A stretch of 64,000 nucleotides of DNA from Diadema setosum (GCF_964275005.1 NC_092699.1:21996333-22060332), one strand, 5' to 3'; counted from the stretch's first letter, positions 1-13,603 are shown. Notes: generated from the letters alone by a model not told the origin. Numbers and translations are program-made.

Positions 1-3
1 CTG

Positions 4-2432
4 ATTTTTCAGTGCCAATTGAGCTGAAATACGTGTTAATTCCCTCGTCTAAGTCGACATAATTTTTTGCTCAAAATCTTATCGCCATTCTCTGAAAAAG
101 AATTGTTTTCCGGCCGCTCCGATTCGCTGCGTTTCTACTCGGTAATTCGCTAGTGTACGGCGCGGTAGCGTTCGCGCCATGCGTCCATTGTCTTGTATAT
201 GCCAGAATATAGAAAGGACATACACTCATTTACACTATGGAGCATTACATGTAGTACCCAAGACAGTTCACTTTACCCATTTTCTCCCTCTTTTTTTTCT
301 CAAAACGCACAAATTTTGTACACTTATATGTCCCAGTAGGTATTCATTATCCGAACATGAAATAGGTGTTTTTGTAAATCCGAATATTCTTAATTTGATT
401 ATTCCGAAGCTGTATTAAAACCAGGGCATTTTCTAAAAAGATTTATTACAATGCAACTAATAATGTAACTCAAAAAATCAAATGCAGGTGTATCAAATCA
501 CACGCAAATTTTGTATTTAAACGCAAGTGCGTTGCTGAAAAGACTTGCGTTCAATAATCATATGAAACTAGAAAATAATTGTACGAACCTGAAACTCAAT
601 TGCGTTTAAACGCAACTCTAAAAATCAAATGCAAGTCCATCAAATCACACGCAATGATGTATTTAAACGCAAGAGCATTGCAGAGAAGACTTGCGGTTTT
701 TGTACGAAACTAGAAACTGCGTTTAAATACATCTCTATACATCTACGGAAGTGCGTTATTGTTGAAAAGACTTGCACTACTTTTTTCATTTCGTAAGCAA
801 AATTAGAAATTAAACGCAACTCTGAAAATCAAATGCAAGTCCATCAAATCACATGGAACGCTGGAAAGACTTGCGTTTGATAATCACACGAAACTAGAAA
901 ATTGTAGGAAATTTAAACTCAATTGCGTATAAACGCAACACTAAAAATCAAATGCAAGTCCATCAAATCGCACGGAACGCTGAAAGACTTGCGTTTGATA
1001 ATCATACGAAACTAGAAAATTGAGGGATAGGGAACTTTTTTTTAACTCAATTGCGTTTAAATGCAACTCTAAAAATCAAATGCAAATCCATCATATCACA
1101 CGTAACGCTGTATTTAAACGCAAGTGCGTTGCAGAGAAGACGTGCGGTTTTTGTACGAAACTATAAGAAACTGTGTTTAAACGCATCTCTAAACATCTAC
1201 GGAAGTGTGTTATTGTTTAAAAGACTTGCATTATTTTTTTATTTCGTAAACAAAATTACAAATTATATGCAACTCTGAAAATCAAATGCAAGTCCATCAA
1301 ATCACACGGAATGCTGAAAAGACTTGCGTTTGATAATCATACGAAACTAGAAAATTGTAGGAAACTTAAACTCAATTGCGTTTAAACGCAACTCTAAAAA
1401 TCAAATGGAAATCCATCAAATCACACGGAACGCTGAAAGACTTGCGTTTGATTATCACACAATACTAGAAAATTGTAGGGAACTTTTTTTTAACATAATT
1501 GCGTTAAAACGCAACTCTAAAAATCAAATGCAAGTCCATCAAATCACGTAACGCTGTATTTAAACGTAAGAGCGTTGCAGAGAAGACTTGCGGTTTTTGT
1601 ACGAAACTATAAGAAATTGCGTTTAAACGCATCTCTAAACATCTACGGAAGTGTGTTATTGTTTAAAAGACTTATCATAAGCAAAATAAAAAATTAAACG
1701 CAATTCTGAAAATCAAATACAAGTCCATCAAATCACACTGAATGCTGAAAAGACTTGCATTTGATAATAACACAAAACTAGAAAATTGTATGAAATTTAA
1801 ACTCAATTGCGTTCAAACGCAACTCTAAAAATCAAATGCAAGTCTGTCAAATCACAAGCAACGCTGTTATTAAAACGCAAGAGCGTTTCAGAAAAGACTT
1901 GCGGTTCTTGTCCGAAACTAGAAACTGCGTTTAAATGCATAAAAATGTACGGAAGTGCGTTATTGTTGAAAAGGCTCGCATTATTTTTTTATTTCGTAAC
2001 GGAACTTTTGTCGTGACCGAACTTAGTCTGCACTTGCAGGGGAAAGACATCGCAATATTTACATGTTTCAAACTACCGAAATGCATGCTGCTTCACAAAA
2101 TGTCAATGAAAAAAATGATAACGAATTATTGTTAAAGTTCGCTATGCCGAAGTTTTAAATCTCAGTCCAAAGTTAAATCAGTCCGACAATGGTAAGAGGT
2201 TTGTTTTTACGAAGGTTATAGTAGTCCGAAAGATGTCATTTTTGGATGAACAAACTTTTCTTCTTCGTTTTATTTCAGACGGGACCGCGCCGTACAGAGC
2301 GGTAATGTTGCGAATCGGAGCACGAGAACAATTCATTTTCAGAGTATGGCAATACAAATTTAAGCAGAACAAATATGGCGACTTAGGGAAGGAAAATCAC
2401 AAATATTTCAACTCAGTCGGCACTGAAAAATA
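4..2432. mobile_element. Long-TIR DNA element containing satellite repeats
   Basis: Positions 4-172 and 2283-2432 are diverged inverted copies: both run inward from ATTTTTCAGTGCC through TGAG.TGAAATA, CTCTGAAAA.GAATTGTT, GCTCCGATTCGC and GTACGGCGCGGT. No transposase frame lies between them, so it would be non-autonomous. The left end touches the window edge, so the target duplication cannot be seen. Satellite-like sequence continues for about 110 bases beyond the right arm, so the true boundary may be further out. Confidence 0.6.
440..2000 (+). repeat. Satellite with higher-order period of about 450 bp
   Basis: Monomers beginning AAAATCAAATGCAAGTCCAT recur at about 475, 621, 827, 942, 1072, 1277, 1400, 1520, 1709 and 1827. 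Spacing alternates between about 205 and 115-130 bases, giving a three-monomer higher-order unit of about 450 bases (621 to 1072 to 1520). Many monomers carry the perfect 16-base palindrome TTGCGTTTAAACGCAA or a near copy. Confidence 0.8.
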
Positions 2433-2559
2433 ATCTCGACAGAATCATGCGAAATCACACGCATATCATCCCAGCAACGCACTTGAATTTAAATCGCAAA
2501 GTTTAATGCAATTTTTGGGAATTTGCCTTTGATATTTCAAATCAAGTTTAAAACGTTAA

Positions 2560-3118
2560 AGGTAGGGAATCCCATTTGCATGCCTTAAATGAAGAGTTGT
2601 ATAAATACAGTGGTATGTTGAAGAGAGTATCATTTTAGAAACTCCCATAAAGTATTGAAAGTGGAAGGTAACATTTAGTACATTTTTATTGACCGTTAGA
2701 TTTTGAATTGAATTTTTTTCGGGGCTCACCGTAAATTCCAGTACATTGCTAGGCTACCTTTGCAGACCCATGCACTGCATGTGTGTCCATCATGTATATT
2801 TTGTGAAGAAAGTTCATCAAAACTTTACTTTACAAACATTTCTATATACATTCTTGCCACACACTCTATATGTTATTACATCAGCTCTTATACTTTTAGA
2901 TTTGTGTTTATAGATAAAAAAATACAGAAGACTGCAACAAAAAGGCTTAAGTGTGGCTGACACACAGAACTACTGAGTAGTTGAGTTTTGTGCATTATTC
3001 AAATTGTAGATAACTGTTGACTTCCAAATTTCTCAGCAGTGGCCTAAACAAGTCCCCTGAGGTTCATATTTAATGTTTTGCTGCATTTTGGGAGGTCTGT
3101 AAAAGGTACCCCCTACCT
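2560..3118 (+). mobile_element. TTAA-flanked MITE, AGGTAGGG family, copy 1
   Basis: 559-base element with inverted ends AGGTAGGG...CCCTACCT, directly flanked by TTAA at 2556-2559 and 3119-3122. The second copy lies inverted at 21535-22079. TTAA target choice fits piggyBac or Kolobok type transposases. No coding capacity. Confidence 0.85.
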
Positions 3119-3122
3119 TTAA

Positions 3123-4531
3123 GTGTCTAGAAACGGGCCTAGGTTTCCGATCCCGCTCTCTCAAAATATCTCCCGTCTTTGGGACGCGAGATTTGGGAAT
3201 TTGGGAATTGTGCGTTGTCGTTACTAACCCGCGCAAGATTTATGCATGAACTAAAACATTATTGTTGCTCATGTCAGTAGGCATGTTTTGGCGGCAAAAG
3301 GAGTAATATATGGGTAGTGATCCGCATTGTGATCCAAATCTTACTCTGTACAGGGGAAATTAATTTTCATTTATAAGTCGACATTCACGCAAGTCGACGT
3401 GTTTGGCTCAGTCCCAATTATGTCGACTTGCGCGAGGTTGACTGTATATATACTACACTTCCTTAGTAGTGAACTCCAAACAGACAGACTTCCTGTCAGA
3501 CAACCCTAAAATAATATATTTCATTAGCCTTCTTTAAACACAGGCACAACACGTACACAAAAAGAAAAGTTTCACAATGACAAAACATTCCAGCAAAAGG
3601 CATCTACCCTTGAGCATCACACTACAACAACACTTATCACTAATGAGCTAGGAAGAAGTGATTTTGCATGCTTGGTGATCAAATCTAAAAGTTATCAATG
3701 TTATATTAAACAATCTAGTACCAGACATACAACAAATGTAAAGAAAAACACACTTCACAAAATTCACATTGTTTATAAAACACTAACATCAAATCCTGTA
3801 ATTATGTGTGCTAACTAAAGCAAATAATGCGCATTCCAAGGATCTAAAGTGCTGTAGCACTAAGGCAATCTTCATATTTTTCATGCAAACTGAAGGAAAA
3901 AAAAAACTTGAACAGCTGTGCATATGGTCTAACAAACCAAAGTTAAGAAAATAAATCATATCAACAGAATGAAGTGGTATGTGATAACGATCGAGTGTGG
4001 TGAAAGATTGTGAAGGCCCTTTAAATAAATGTTACATTATCCATAAACGCATAAATGAAGTAAGTATCTTATACTCAATGTGTGACCACTTTTATCCTCA
4101 ATTTGTGACCACCTTGACCCCTAATATTTAAGGTATACAGCGTATATTTGGCAGGGTTGGTTTTTTTTTTGGTTTTTGTTTTTGTTTTTTTTTTGCATGT
4201 GCATTTCAATGTTTAACTCTTATCCCGACATGAATGTGACATGCATTATGTGTAAATGTTCCGGTGCAGAGTATATGGTACATGAACAACATGCATGACT
4301 ATTAAGTGTAAGTCTCTGTGCATCTAATATGTGAATACATGCGCTCATGTCTTGATTTATCCGTCCATTGCTGCACTCTACAAATTTCATCAAAATCACA
4401 AATTTCACCACTCATGACACTGTCGGTAAGTCTTGATTCGTGCAAAATTAATCTTGCAACAATATGCTGTACAGGGCCTATCAGTAGTTTGCAAGTGAAA
4501 TAATGATACTGGTAGATGGAATGAGATTTAA
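3123..4531. other. No gene seen; AT-rich spacer
   Basis: No exon with convincing splice signals. Contains a T-rich tract at about 4155-4195 and short A runs near 3898. Confidence 0.6.
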
Positions 4532-4915
4532 AGGGACTGTACAGTACTGGTTGAGATGGGGATTCATGTTTTGAACATTCCTAATTGAGATTTATGAGAA
4601 ACCTCTTATGAAAAATGAAAGAGCATGTAATTTTAAGAAGGATTCAATGTTTATTTGATGATAACTGGTTTTCAAATGGCTGAGATATCCCAAAAAGTGA
4701 TAATAATAAAAGGCAACAGGCCACGCCTTTTCATGGATCTCTTTGTTTCACCTTGTTTTTGGATATCTCAGCCACTTCAATACCGATTTTCATCAAATAA
4801 ACTTTTGATACCCCTTAGAATTGCATGCTCTTTGACATCTCATAGAGTGGTTTCTGAATATCTCGCAAAATGTTAAAAGCTAAATCCTCACCTCAACAAG
4901 AACTGTACACACCCT
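4532..4915 (+). mobile_element. TTAA-flanked foldback MITE, AGGGACTG family, copy A
   Basis: 384 bases, flanked by TTAA at 4528-4531 and 4916-4919. It is an imperfect palindrome: the halves share GAGATATCC, ATTTGATGA and TTTCA blocks in opposite orientation. Copies B (13232-13603) and C (51277-51661) are alike. Confidence 0.85.
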
Positions 4916-5594
4916 TTAACAAAATAAACTGTGGTCAGTGCTGCTGAGGATATCACCTCAAAATGTTCACAATAAAAAACAAAAAAGCCAACCACACTTG
5001 GCCCAACAGACATAGCATGCAAAAGTCCAAGATTCAACAGTCTAGTGGTATTTAAATATAAAGAATAGAGAAGTAGGTTCTGGTGCATGAATCAGCAAAA
5101 AAGTTTTACCTCCAAGGGAATCCCCTTCCTGTAAATGGGATGCAAACATAAATGATACACATCACATATTTTAGACACACATAGCTTTGGACACTGACTT
5201 CAACATCAGGTCAAAGTGAAGTGAATAAGCACTTTTAATTGAGGGATGAAGATACATGTGTACTGTAATTTCTTAACGATGTTGAAAAAAAAAATAATTT
5301 GTGTTACTATACTGGCATTAACTCTTTGATTAAATACACTTGTCACTGATGTATTTATCTAATTTCATACCACACTTTACATGGTGATGTGACACTTTTA
5401 ACACAATCCCTTGATGTTAAATTTGAAATATAGCCATGTGGTTTCTTAATATTTTATTCATTTTTTTTCTCCAATTCTTACTGGTCACCTTTGGGCTTAG
5501 GCAAATCACATGGTGTCAGTAGATGCCTACCCTCACCTGATTTCTACAGAGTTTGTAGGGAAGACATTAAAAATATGTAATAACACAGGACTAT

Positions 5595-5667
5595 GCGCCA
5601 GTCAGGCTCTGAACCCGAGACCTCCTGATTGCAAGGCAGATTTGCTACCTCTGAGCAAGTTCGCCCT
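5595..5667 (-). repeat. tRNA-derived SINE head (tRNA-Ala-like)
   Basis: Read on the minus strand it shows an A-box-like TTGCTCAGAGGTAGC, an anticodon-like arm CTGCCTTGCAATCAGG with TGC, and a B-box-like GGTTCAGAGCC. The acceptor stem does not close and no CCA-end geometry fits, so this is a decayed SINE head and not a working tRNA gene. The body probably runs towards lower coordinates. Confidence 0.6.
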
Positions 5668-5857
5668 TGTACACCTGCCAAGGAAACTAACTGGTTCTAT
5701 GGCAGTGAGATATTAACTTGCCTCCATGTAAACAATAATTTTTTGCATAGTAGTACTGATGTCAAAGTTTGTTCAATAAACATGTAACATGTATGTGCAC
5801 AAATGTGAATAGCAACATTTACGATCACAAGTCAAGCCTTGGCAATTTGTGTAGCAA

Positions 5858-6066
5858 TACTGTAAAAGAGGAAATTTTTGCAGTGTTGAAATTTTCACAT
5901 AATTGGTGCAACCAGAATGTAGCGTGAAAATAAAAGCACACAAATATTTTTGCTCGCTATCTGTTCAAGTAGTTAATGTCGTCCTGATTGTTAAAAACAT
6001 GCAAAACTCATCTTACAAGACTAAGCATGAAAAATTACTCATGTGAAAATATCCACTTTTACAGTA
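5858..6066 (+). mobile_element. TACTGTAAAA-ended MITE, CpG-decayed copy
   Basis: Begins TACTGTAAAA and ends TTTTACAGTA. It matches the element at 53078-53290 along its whole length, but most CpG sites of that copy appear here as TG or CA. Confidence 0.8.
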
Positions 6067-9000
6067 CTTAGTGGAATAAATGGTGTATATTTTATCAAAA
6101 TAATTTTTTTTTTACGTCTTGAATACTCCTTCATACAAAATGGCTTCCATTATGGCTATATGTAATCAATATGGCTCCATTTTTTTTCATTCAATGTTTT
6201 ATTAAATTTTCTACACTATTCTATAAAGAGAATACTCTCTTTTTTTTTCAATTAAATGTGTCCCAATAACATGTGTAACCAATGCCTCCTCCTATAACAG
6301 CAGTAAGATATAACGTGCCATGGAAATATAAAATAGCACAGTAATTTTGTCCCACAACCAGTGTTCCTGTTTATCCAAATCCTTATTCAACAGCAGTAAA
6401 GTACTTCAATAGCAATAACATAAGTTGGAGCTTTAGCTTGTATCCTTACAGATAGTCAATGTAGAGTTCATCTGAAAACTGATACTGCTTCATAGATATT
6501 ATATCTTTCTTTATATATGAATATATTTATCCTTTTTTTTTCTTTGGAACAAAATTTTTACTTTCAAATCTACCAAGCAATGATTACCATACACTAATGT
6601 CATACAGAGCACACAATACTTACGGCTTCATCTGCTGATGAGATGATACAATGGCCCAACTGCAAAGAGACCATCAGTATGATGAGCGTCCTCATGTCCT
6701 ATTTACATGAAGCATGAGAAATGATGTGAAATAGTAAAATGTGCAATCAAAAGTCAAAGAAAAGTTTCTCACCATGATCAAAAGAAATTAAGTCACGTGA
6801 AGAGGACTTGTAAAATGCTCATAAAAATTGACATGAAAAAATGTGTTAAAAATGTTTTAAACTAAAATGCAAGTTTCACATGCTTTCACTGAACAGTGAC
6901 ATTTAGTCGCAAACCAGACACCAAAATTAGAAGAGGCACTGATGTGAGCTCACACTCTCCCTTCAGATATCCCTTCATATCCTCCCCGCCCCATCCGCTT
7001 TCATAGACTACTGTAAAACACAATATATTCGTGGCATGAAAATTTTGAGAATTGGAGCCGACGGCCTTTCTCGCAGCATGAAATTTTCGCAACTTGCCAC
7101 TGGCATCCATAAATTACTCCAATACATATTGTGTAGCCAAGAACTTTCGCGCCCTTTTCGCCCTTTCGCTCCCACACTGTCGTGCTCGGCTGGGATTGCT
7201 TCTTCACTCACCCAGAAAGCAACGCAATACAGCGAGAGGGCCTTGTGAAAAGGCTACATTGCACTCCGGTTAGCGCATGCGCACAGGTTTCAATCCCGTC
7301 GAACGGAGCAGTTGTCATTCTCACAGATTCCTCTTGAGTCTTGACCAGATCATTTAAAGTCATCAATTTTGACAGAAAGAGACTACTGGAGGAACCAAAT
7401 GTTCCCAGCTAGTGTTGTCAAAAATCGGACTACATCTGTATGTATTCAAACTGAAGCAATTTTTAGTACCTAAGTTGGAATTTTAGGGGCGATACTACCC
7501 TGTACATGACTCAATATCCTACAATGCCCAACTGGTCACATTTGGCTCATTCCCAAATGACCAAAATTTGGGGATAAACATCCAAAATGATGTCTTGCCG
7601 GACCATCTTCCATAACAATAGACTCTAATTCCTAGATGAAAGATTAGAAGCCTGAAATAATTTAGCCCCCTAAAAGTAAAACCCATGATTGCCATTATAA
7701 TATGCACATAAATTCTAAATGTGAATTAGGGCAAGTGTTTGCCAAATTGCACAAAATCTCATTCCAAAATGAAACAGTTCATGGGGGGGGGGGGGGGAGG
7801 AGGGGACCTCCCCACCCCTGCCTCCTTCAGTTGCTTCAAATGCTGAATCTAAATCACTGAAATACAGTTTCTCACTTCCAAACCGCTAGCGAGATGACAA
7901 ACTGCATTGGCATCTCTTCTCCGGCAGCCCTCTCCCTGTTCCATGCCCACGGCCCCTGTTTCATGTATAATATAGACCCCAGTTTTGATATCTGAATTCT
8001 AAAGCCCGCCGCACGCTATACAGTACTCTCCGCGTAATTGGGTATCGCTTAAACGGGTACTCTGTTTAATTGGGTAGTAATGTCAGAGTCAGTTCCAATG
8101 CACATTAAAATTACCTGATAATCAGGTTTCCTCTCCGCATATATGGGTAAATAATTTTCTTTGTCTCTTTCTTCTTGGGTAGTATTGTCAGAGTCAGTTC
8201 CAATGCACATTAAAATTACCTGATAATTGGGTTGCCTCTCCGCATAAATGGGTAAATAATTTTCTTCTAATCTACTTTCTACCCACATTTTATCGTAGAT
8301 ATAACATTTTAAGAAATCATGCATGTCAAATTTTCCACGACTAATCGCATTTTCTGCTTAATTTGTAAAGAAGACCGATCATTTGGGGGAGTGATTAGAC
8401 ATGAAAACACATATACATGTACCGACTTGCCACGCAAAAACGAACATTACACATGTAGCTGGCAATTGCATAGGCAGACAGGAGTTGAACACACTTGCGC
8501 TCCTCCCTTGCTCCGCAACAACATTCACAATATGAGAAGTTTGCAACGAAAATCAGGCCATGCACCAGCTCCATAATTTTGCTTTTCCCCAGCCACTTCT
8601 CGAAAAGTAACCCGACGTTCTAGAATCTACATAACTAGTGCACGCAAAGAAACGTATTCATTTTGGAAAACACCCGCATGTTAACGAGGAGTCTATAGTC
8701 AAAAGACAAAGTTTTCTGAAGACCACATTTGTCCATAAAAAGAGTGTAAATTATTGCTCTTGACTGAGCAAGTGTAAGGTATAATGTGCCGTGTAAGCCG
8801 GTGTTTGGTGCAGTGTAAAATGCATGTACACTGTATATACACATTGACATTGTGTGTGTCAATTGTAAATGAGACATGTTATTCTGTTAATCGGGTATCT
8901 GCTTAATCGGGTGAGAAACGCTCTGCCCGAGCCTACCCGATTATAATCAACATATTACTACAGACAACAGTCCATGCGGAAAAATCCTTAAATTCACTTG

Positions 9001-9423
9001 TGGTTGATTACACTACAGTGGACTACCGGTACTGCACGTACTTTTGTACGTTACGTTACGGCGCCCCAGCCCGCGGCGCGGTGCGGTGTAGACCTACCTG
9101 TCCCCTGTAGTACATTGCCGATGACTGTCGATGTCGAGATGGTCGTACCACGCCCAACCCAGTGAGGGCCTGGGCCAGTGAAGAAAGCCAGCGATGATAG
9201 ACGAGCGATCTAAACTCCATCATAAAAAGGCTGTGTTTCAACGCCTGTCGCGCGCTGTAACTTGACTAGCATCTATCTCCGATACTCAGATACTACTTTA
9301 CTAAGTGGTAGTGGTAGTGATAGTGCCAGTGGTAGTGACAATGGTCTGTCTGACGGTTCGAACCACATGATTTGAGGTATGCAAGAGAATTGTCACTATT
9401 GTCAGATTGCAGGTCATCAACCT
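6067..9423. other. Mostly unassigned spacer with minor repeats
   Basis: Apart from the candidate exon at 6624-6695 no gene is seen. It holds a repeat at about 7010-7180 that recurs at 28848-29010 (opening ACTGTAAAA, containing GCAGCATGAAATTTTC), a G run at 7785-7799, a two-copy direct repeat of about 104 bases at 8073-8280, and CpG-richer sequence from about 8900 on. Confidence 0.5.
6624..6695 (-). CDS. Candidate first coding exon with signal peptide
   Basis: Minus-strand ATG at 6695 opens 24 codons, MRTLIILMVSLQLGHCIISS then ADEA, with a hydrophobic signal-like core and a plausible cleavage site, ending exactly at a consensus donor GTAAGT (6623-6618) in phase 0. This resembles the first coding exon of a secreted or type I membrane protein. 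No downstream exon was recognised between here and position 1, so the rest may lie outside the window, or this may be chance. Confidence 0.35.
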
Positions 9424-9584
9424 GGGGGTGTTTCATCAACGTTTGTCGGCGCTGACAACTTGAATCACCATAGTAACAGTCAGTGACCAGAGCATCTCAG
9501 CCAATCAAAACCAAAGATTTCGTTGAAATTGGTCAGCGCCGACAGTTGTCGGTCGGCGCTGACAAGCGTTGATGAAACACCCCC
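9424..9584 (+). mobile_element. Foldback MITE with GGGGGTGTTTC ends
   Basis: 161 bases with ends GGGGGTGTTTCATCAACG and its inverted partner, extended inward by TTGTCGGCGCTGACAA in opposite orientation near the right end (one extra inverted TCGGCGCTGACA unit there). No coding capacity. Confidence 0.8.
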
Positions 9585-11155
9585 CTGGTTACTAGTAAGT
9601 TTTACTTCTACTTCTACGGTGCTTCTCATCAAAGCCTGTTCAGCAACTGGAGTAGGGTATACCATGGAGGTAGGCCATGGGTATACACCACAGAACTCTT
9701 GGTATACACACAGCTAGTCCAGTCGCTGTAAATCGCGACACTTAGCACGGCTATGCAGGGTTTACTTCTACGCTCTTTGGCTACGCCATACCCACACACT
9801 GAACAAGAGCGTTCAGTAGCCGTTACGCTACGTCATGCAACGCACATGCGATCGGTACGTGAGAAGACACAATCTGACCTCCCTGTAACCCCGTCGCGGG
9901 GCGCTGTAACATCGCTAACTCACTCGTACTCCGAAATGTTGCGAAATGACTAAACGGGGAATTCCCTTCTTATATAGTAGCCCTACTACATATCGACCAC
10001 CCTTATTGAAACCGACCGCGTATAATTCGCGCACTGAACACTAAGTACGCACTTTTCTGCGCGCAAAGCACATAAAAATGGATTGGCTTTGAATGTAGAT
10101 TAGGATGGTGTGGGAAAACGCGATAATTCACTGTTCATTAATGGTTTTAATCAAGGACAAAATTTCGAATGAACATTTTCACCGAATCGTAATGACAGCA
10201 CAATGTAATGTCTATGGAAGTACCTAAAAGGCTTCTAAAAAGCTTCGTACAACACGGTGTTCAATACAACTCGGTTTACGTGCATTGTCAATGCAAAATC
10301 AGCGGTCGATCCTAAAAACGCGATTTACCGCGGGGAGCTGAAACGAGGCCACGCAAGTTTGTCGGCGATATTTTTGCACTGAAACTTCGAATCGAAAAGG
10401 GAACAACGGCATTTGATAGAGCTGGATTTTCTCAATCACGTAGGTCAAGTTTTTTACGTGAATTTCAGTGTTAAATATTCTTATCAAGCAAATTGGAAAC
10501 ATTAGGCGGTCGATTAGTAGTAGGTCCAACCCTACTTTACACCGTTGAATATAGTATAGGCTAATGTTCAGACCATGGAGGTACAACAGTGCATTGTAGC
10601 TCTATGTTCAGGCCATCTACGATCTACCTGAATGAATTTGCTTCCTAGAAACGCTCTCGAAAGAAGTAACAGGTTGAGTTGAATTATTATAGTCTTGCCT
10701 TCGGTAAAGGGTCACGTCTCCGTCGCCGCGAAGGGTGCATCCCGCGGAAGGGACTGAAGTTGGCAAAGGGTCTGGAAATTTAACTAGTGTTGTTCTCTAA
10801 GGACGCCAAAATAAGGATTTGGCGGGGAATGATAACGCCGACTAACAACACGGGAAAACCGGCTGCATGGGTTGTGCAAAAAATCTAGTCAATTTCTTAT
10901 AATTAGTCAGACCTCGTACCTAGCCACTGATTTTAAATTAAGAAGCCCCCAAATCGCGACCTATAATATAACTATCGCGAACTTATGGAAATTGCTGGGA
11001 AACCTAACTCGCGAACTTATGGAAATTGCTGGGAAACCTAAGGAGCCTTTCAACCCAGAGTTACCGCGATGACAAAATGTTGCTCGGACATTGTCGCGGT
11101 AACTTCTGCCAAAATTCTACCCTAGCCAGCTGGGGTAATTACCCCAACATTCAAT
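9585..11155. other. CpG-richer spacer, no gene assigned
   Basis: Higher CpG density than the surroundings but no supported exon. A 33-base tandem duplication (ACTCGCGAACTTATGG-type) lies at about 10977-11043. Confidence 0.5.
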
Positions 11156-11342
<187 letters not shown>

Positions 11343-11344
11343 AT

Positions 11345-12560
11345 ACATTTATTAGGCGCTTAATACGGATGTTTCTAAGCGCACAGTTTACCGGAAAAAT
11401 TAATATTTAGTCCAAAATTATACAAAAATACAACTTGAATAAAAAAATACAAAAATAGATACAACAGTGTATAAAAGCGATAAGTACGGAAAATCAAAAT
11501 CAGTGTGCACCTCCATCGACCGACGCACATATATTTACTGTACCATTCCAAAGGACTAGATCTATCTATACCAAAAAGATTATGTTTTCAGCAGTCTTAA
11601 ACTGATTAACGGAAGTAGCTATAGATGTATATAAGCAGGTAGAGAATTCCACAGAGAAGGAGCAATTTATTAAAGAAAAAAGCACGATCACCAAATTTTG
11701 TGGAAGTACGAGGTCCAGGAGTCAACTGCATTGTAAAGGATGAACGGAGGGATCTTCAGGAAGTAGTGGAACGTAAAGAAACGAGATCTGTCAGATACTT
11801 GGGGGCTTGTCCATTCAGAATTTTGTATGTGAGCAGAAGAACTTTAAAAGATATGCGGTGATGTTTATATGTATGGGAAGCCAGTGGAGAGAACGGAGGC
11901 TTGGAGTTATGGGCTCGGATTTCCTGGAGAGGGAGACAAGTCTTGCGGCAGAATTTTGTACCCGTTGAAGTGGGAGTAAATGTGTCCGAGGGAGGTTAGA
12001 AAATATGGAATTACAATAATCTAGATGACAAGAAACAAAATTAATGCATGACTTAATTTGGCAGTTGTAGGTCGGTCAAGTATAGTTTCCTTATCTTCCC
12101 ATCACAATTTTGAACAATCCAAAAGATGCTGCCTTGCAAAATAATGTGCTTAAAGTGGTGTTGAAGGGTAAGATTGTTGTCAATGATCTAACCAAGATCA
12201 CGTACCCATTCACTACACTTGGTAGAAACATTATCAGAAACTAAATCTGGGAATGAATTGGTGTTTCTATGTTTGGAATATATGGATCATCTCTGATTTT
12301 TGTTCATTGAGGCAAAGCTTGTTGTTTGAGGACCAGATTTTAATGTTCCCAAGACAGTTCTGAAGTTTTTGAGCTGCTTCAGCCTTCTCATTTGGTTTGA
12401 GTGTAACATAAATCTGTGTGTCGTCAGCATACACCACATGTTGAACGCCTTGGTGGGATTCAATGACTTTGGACAATGGGCTGGTATAAAGAAGAAAAAG
12501 GAGTGGCCCGACCACGCTCTCGCGGTAGCATGATGCCGTTCATACACACATTGCAGCACG
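11345..12560 (-). mobile_element. Decayed non-LTR retrotransposon (CR1/L2-like LINE), RT part and 3' end
   Basis: Translating the minus strand gives SVVGPLLFLLYTSP, the catalytic YADDTQIY motif near 12430, LCLNEQKSEMI, then in other frames VRDLG, LDYCNS, LPLQRVQNSAARLV and LHWLPI, the usual order of the RT palm and thumb of the CR1/L2/Jockey group. Several frame changes and stops break it, so it is a pseudogene. The 5' part is missing beyond about 12560. It ends in GCGCCTAATAAATGTATTG followed by the AAT tract, as is normal for such LINEs. Confidence 0.8.
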
Positions 12561-13231
12561 CACACCGCTCGCCGATCATTGTGCACGGATTGTATAACAC
12601 CCCTTCGCACATGAAACACTGATCTCTTACATAGAAATTTTAGAGATCACTGGCATGAACTTGTATGTTGTCATGGAAATTTACCCGGGAAAAGGTTATC
12701 GGTGTGTGCCTCTTAAAACGATATAGCGCTCTTATAGGATCTCCTGCTATTTTATTGCCCCAGGTGAGGAATTTTGTTCTCCGGACGTTGTCATACCCAA
12801 TGCTGTCGTTAGGTCTGTTATCCAGAAATATCATAATTATGCTTACAATGAAAAATGAACAAGAAACCCTGAACAGGTAGAGAACGGAAAGGAAATTAAG
12901 AGTAAAATATCGTGCTTTTCACCCTTGCCTATAGTTGGAGGTGTCAATACTTCTTTGGAGATGCTAACGAACGACCTCCCCCCCCCCCCCCACCTCTCCC
13001 CGCATGCTGGTGGGCAAGGTCAGTGAACAAAACTGATACACGAGTGCATGGTATACATTTTGTTTGAATATCACGCCATAATGAACTAACATAGTTTTGC
13101 TTTTTTTAATAACCTGGATAAACAAGTACCAATCGTATATATATTGCCAACTGTTTTGGTGAAACTTTTCCAAGTATCGCACCCAAGGCGTGCACCGGAT
13201 ATAAAAAGTAGGTCATAATAACGACAGTTAA

Positions 13232-13603
13232 AGGGATACAGTATTGGTGGAGATGAGAATTGGGCTTTTAACTTTTTGCGAGATACCAAGAAAACATTTA
13301 TGAAATAGTTCAGAGCATACCATTTTAAGAGGAATTCAAAGTTTATTTGTTAAAAATCGGGTTTGGAATGACTGAAATATCCAAAAACAAAGCGATCGTA
13401 ATAAAAGTGTGGGTCCCACACTTTATTAGAATCGCTCTGTTTCGATGTCTCAGCCATTTCAAAACCAATTCTCATAAAAAAAACAACGTTGAATTCCTCG
13501 TGGAATTACATGTCCTTTCATATTTCACAAGAGGTTTCTGATTATCTCACCAAAAAATGTCAGAAACCTGAAATTAGGTCTCAACCAAAACTATACGATC
13601 CCT
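13232..13603 (+). mobile_element. TTAA-flanked foldback MITE, AGGGACTG family, copy B
   Basis: 372 bases with ends AGGGATAC...GATCCCT, flanked by TTAA at 13228-13231 and 13604-13607. The centre holds a short palindrome (GTGTGGGTCCCACAC). Confidence 0.8.

Noticed and set aside
5595-5667. tRNA-Ala gene
   Set aside because: A- and B-box-like segments are present, but the acceptor stem does not pair and the T arm is disrupted, so it is a SINE remnant.
8049-8324. 91-residue minus-strand ORF with an internal repeat
   Set aside because: The repeat in the peptide only reflects the two-copy 104-base DNA repeat; no start context or splice signals.
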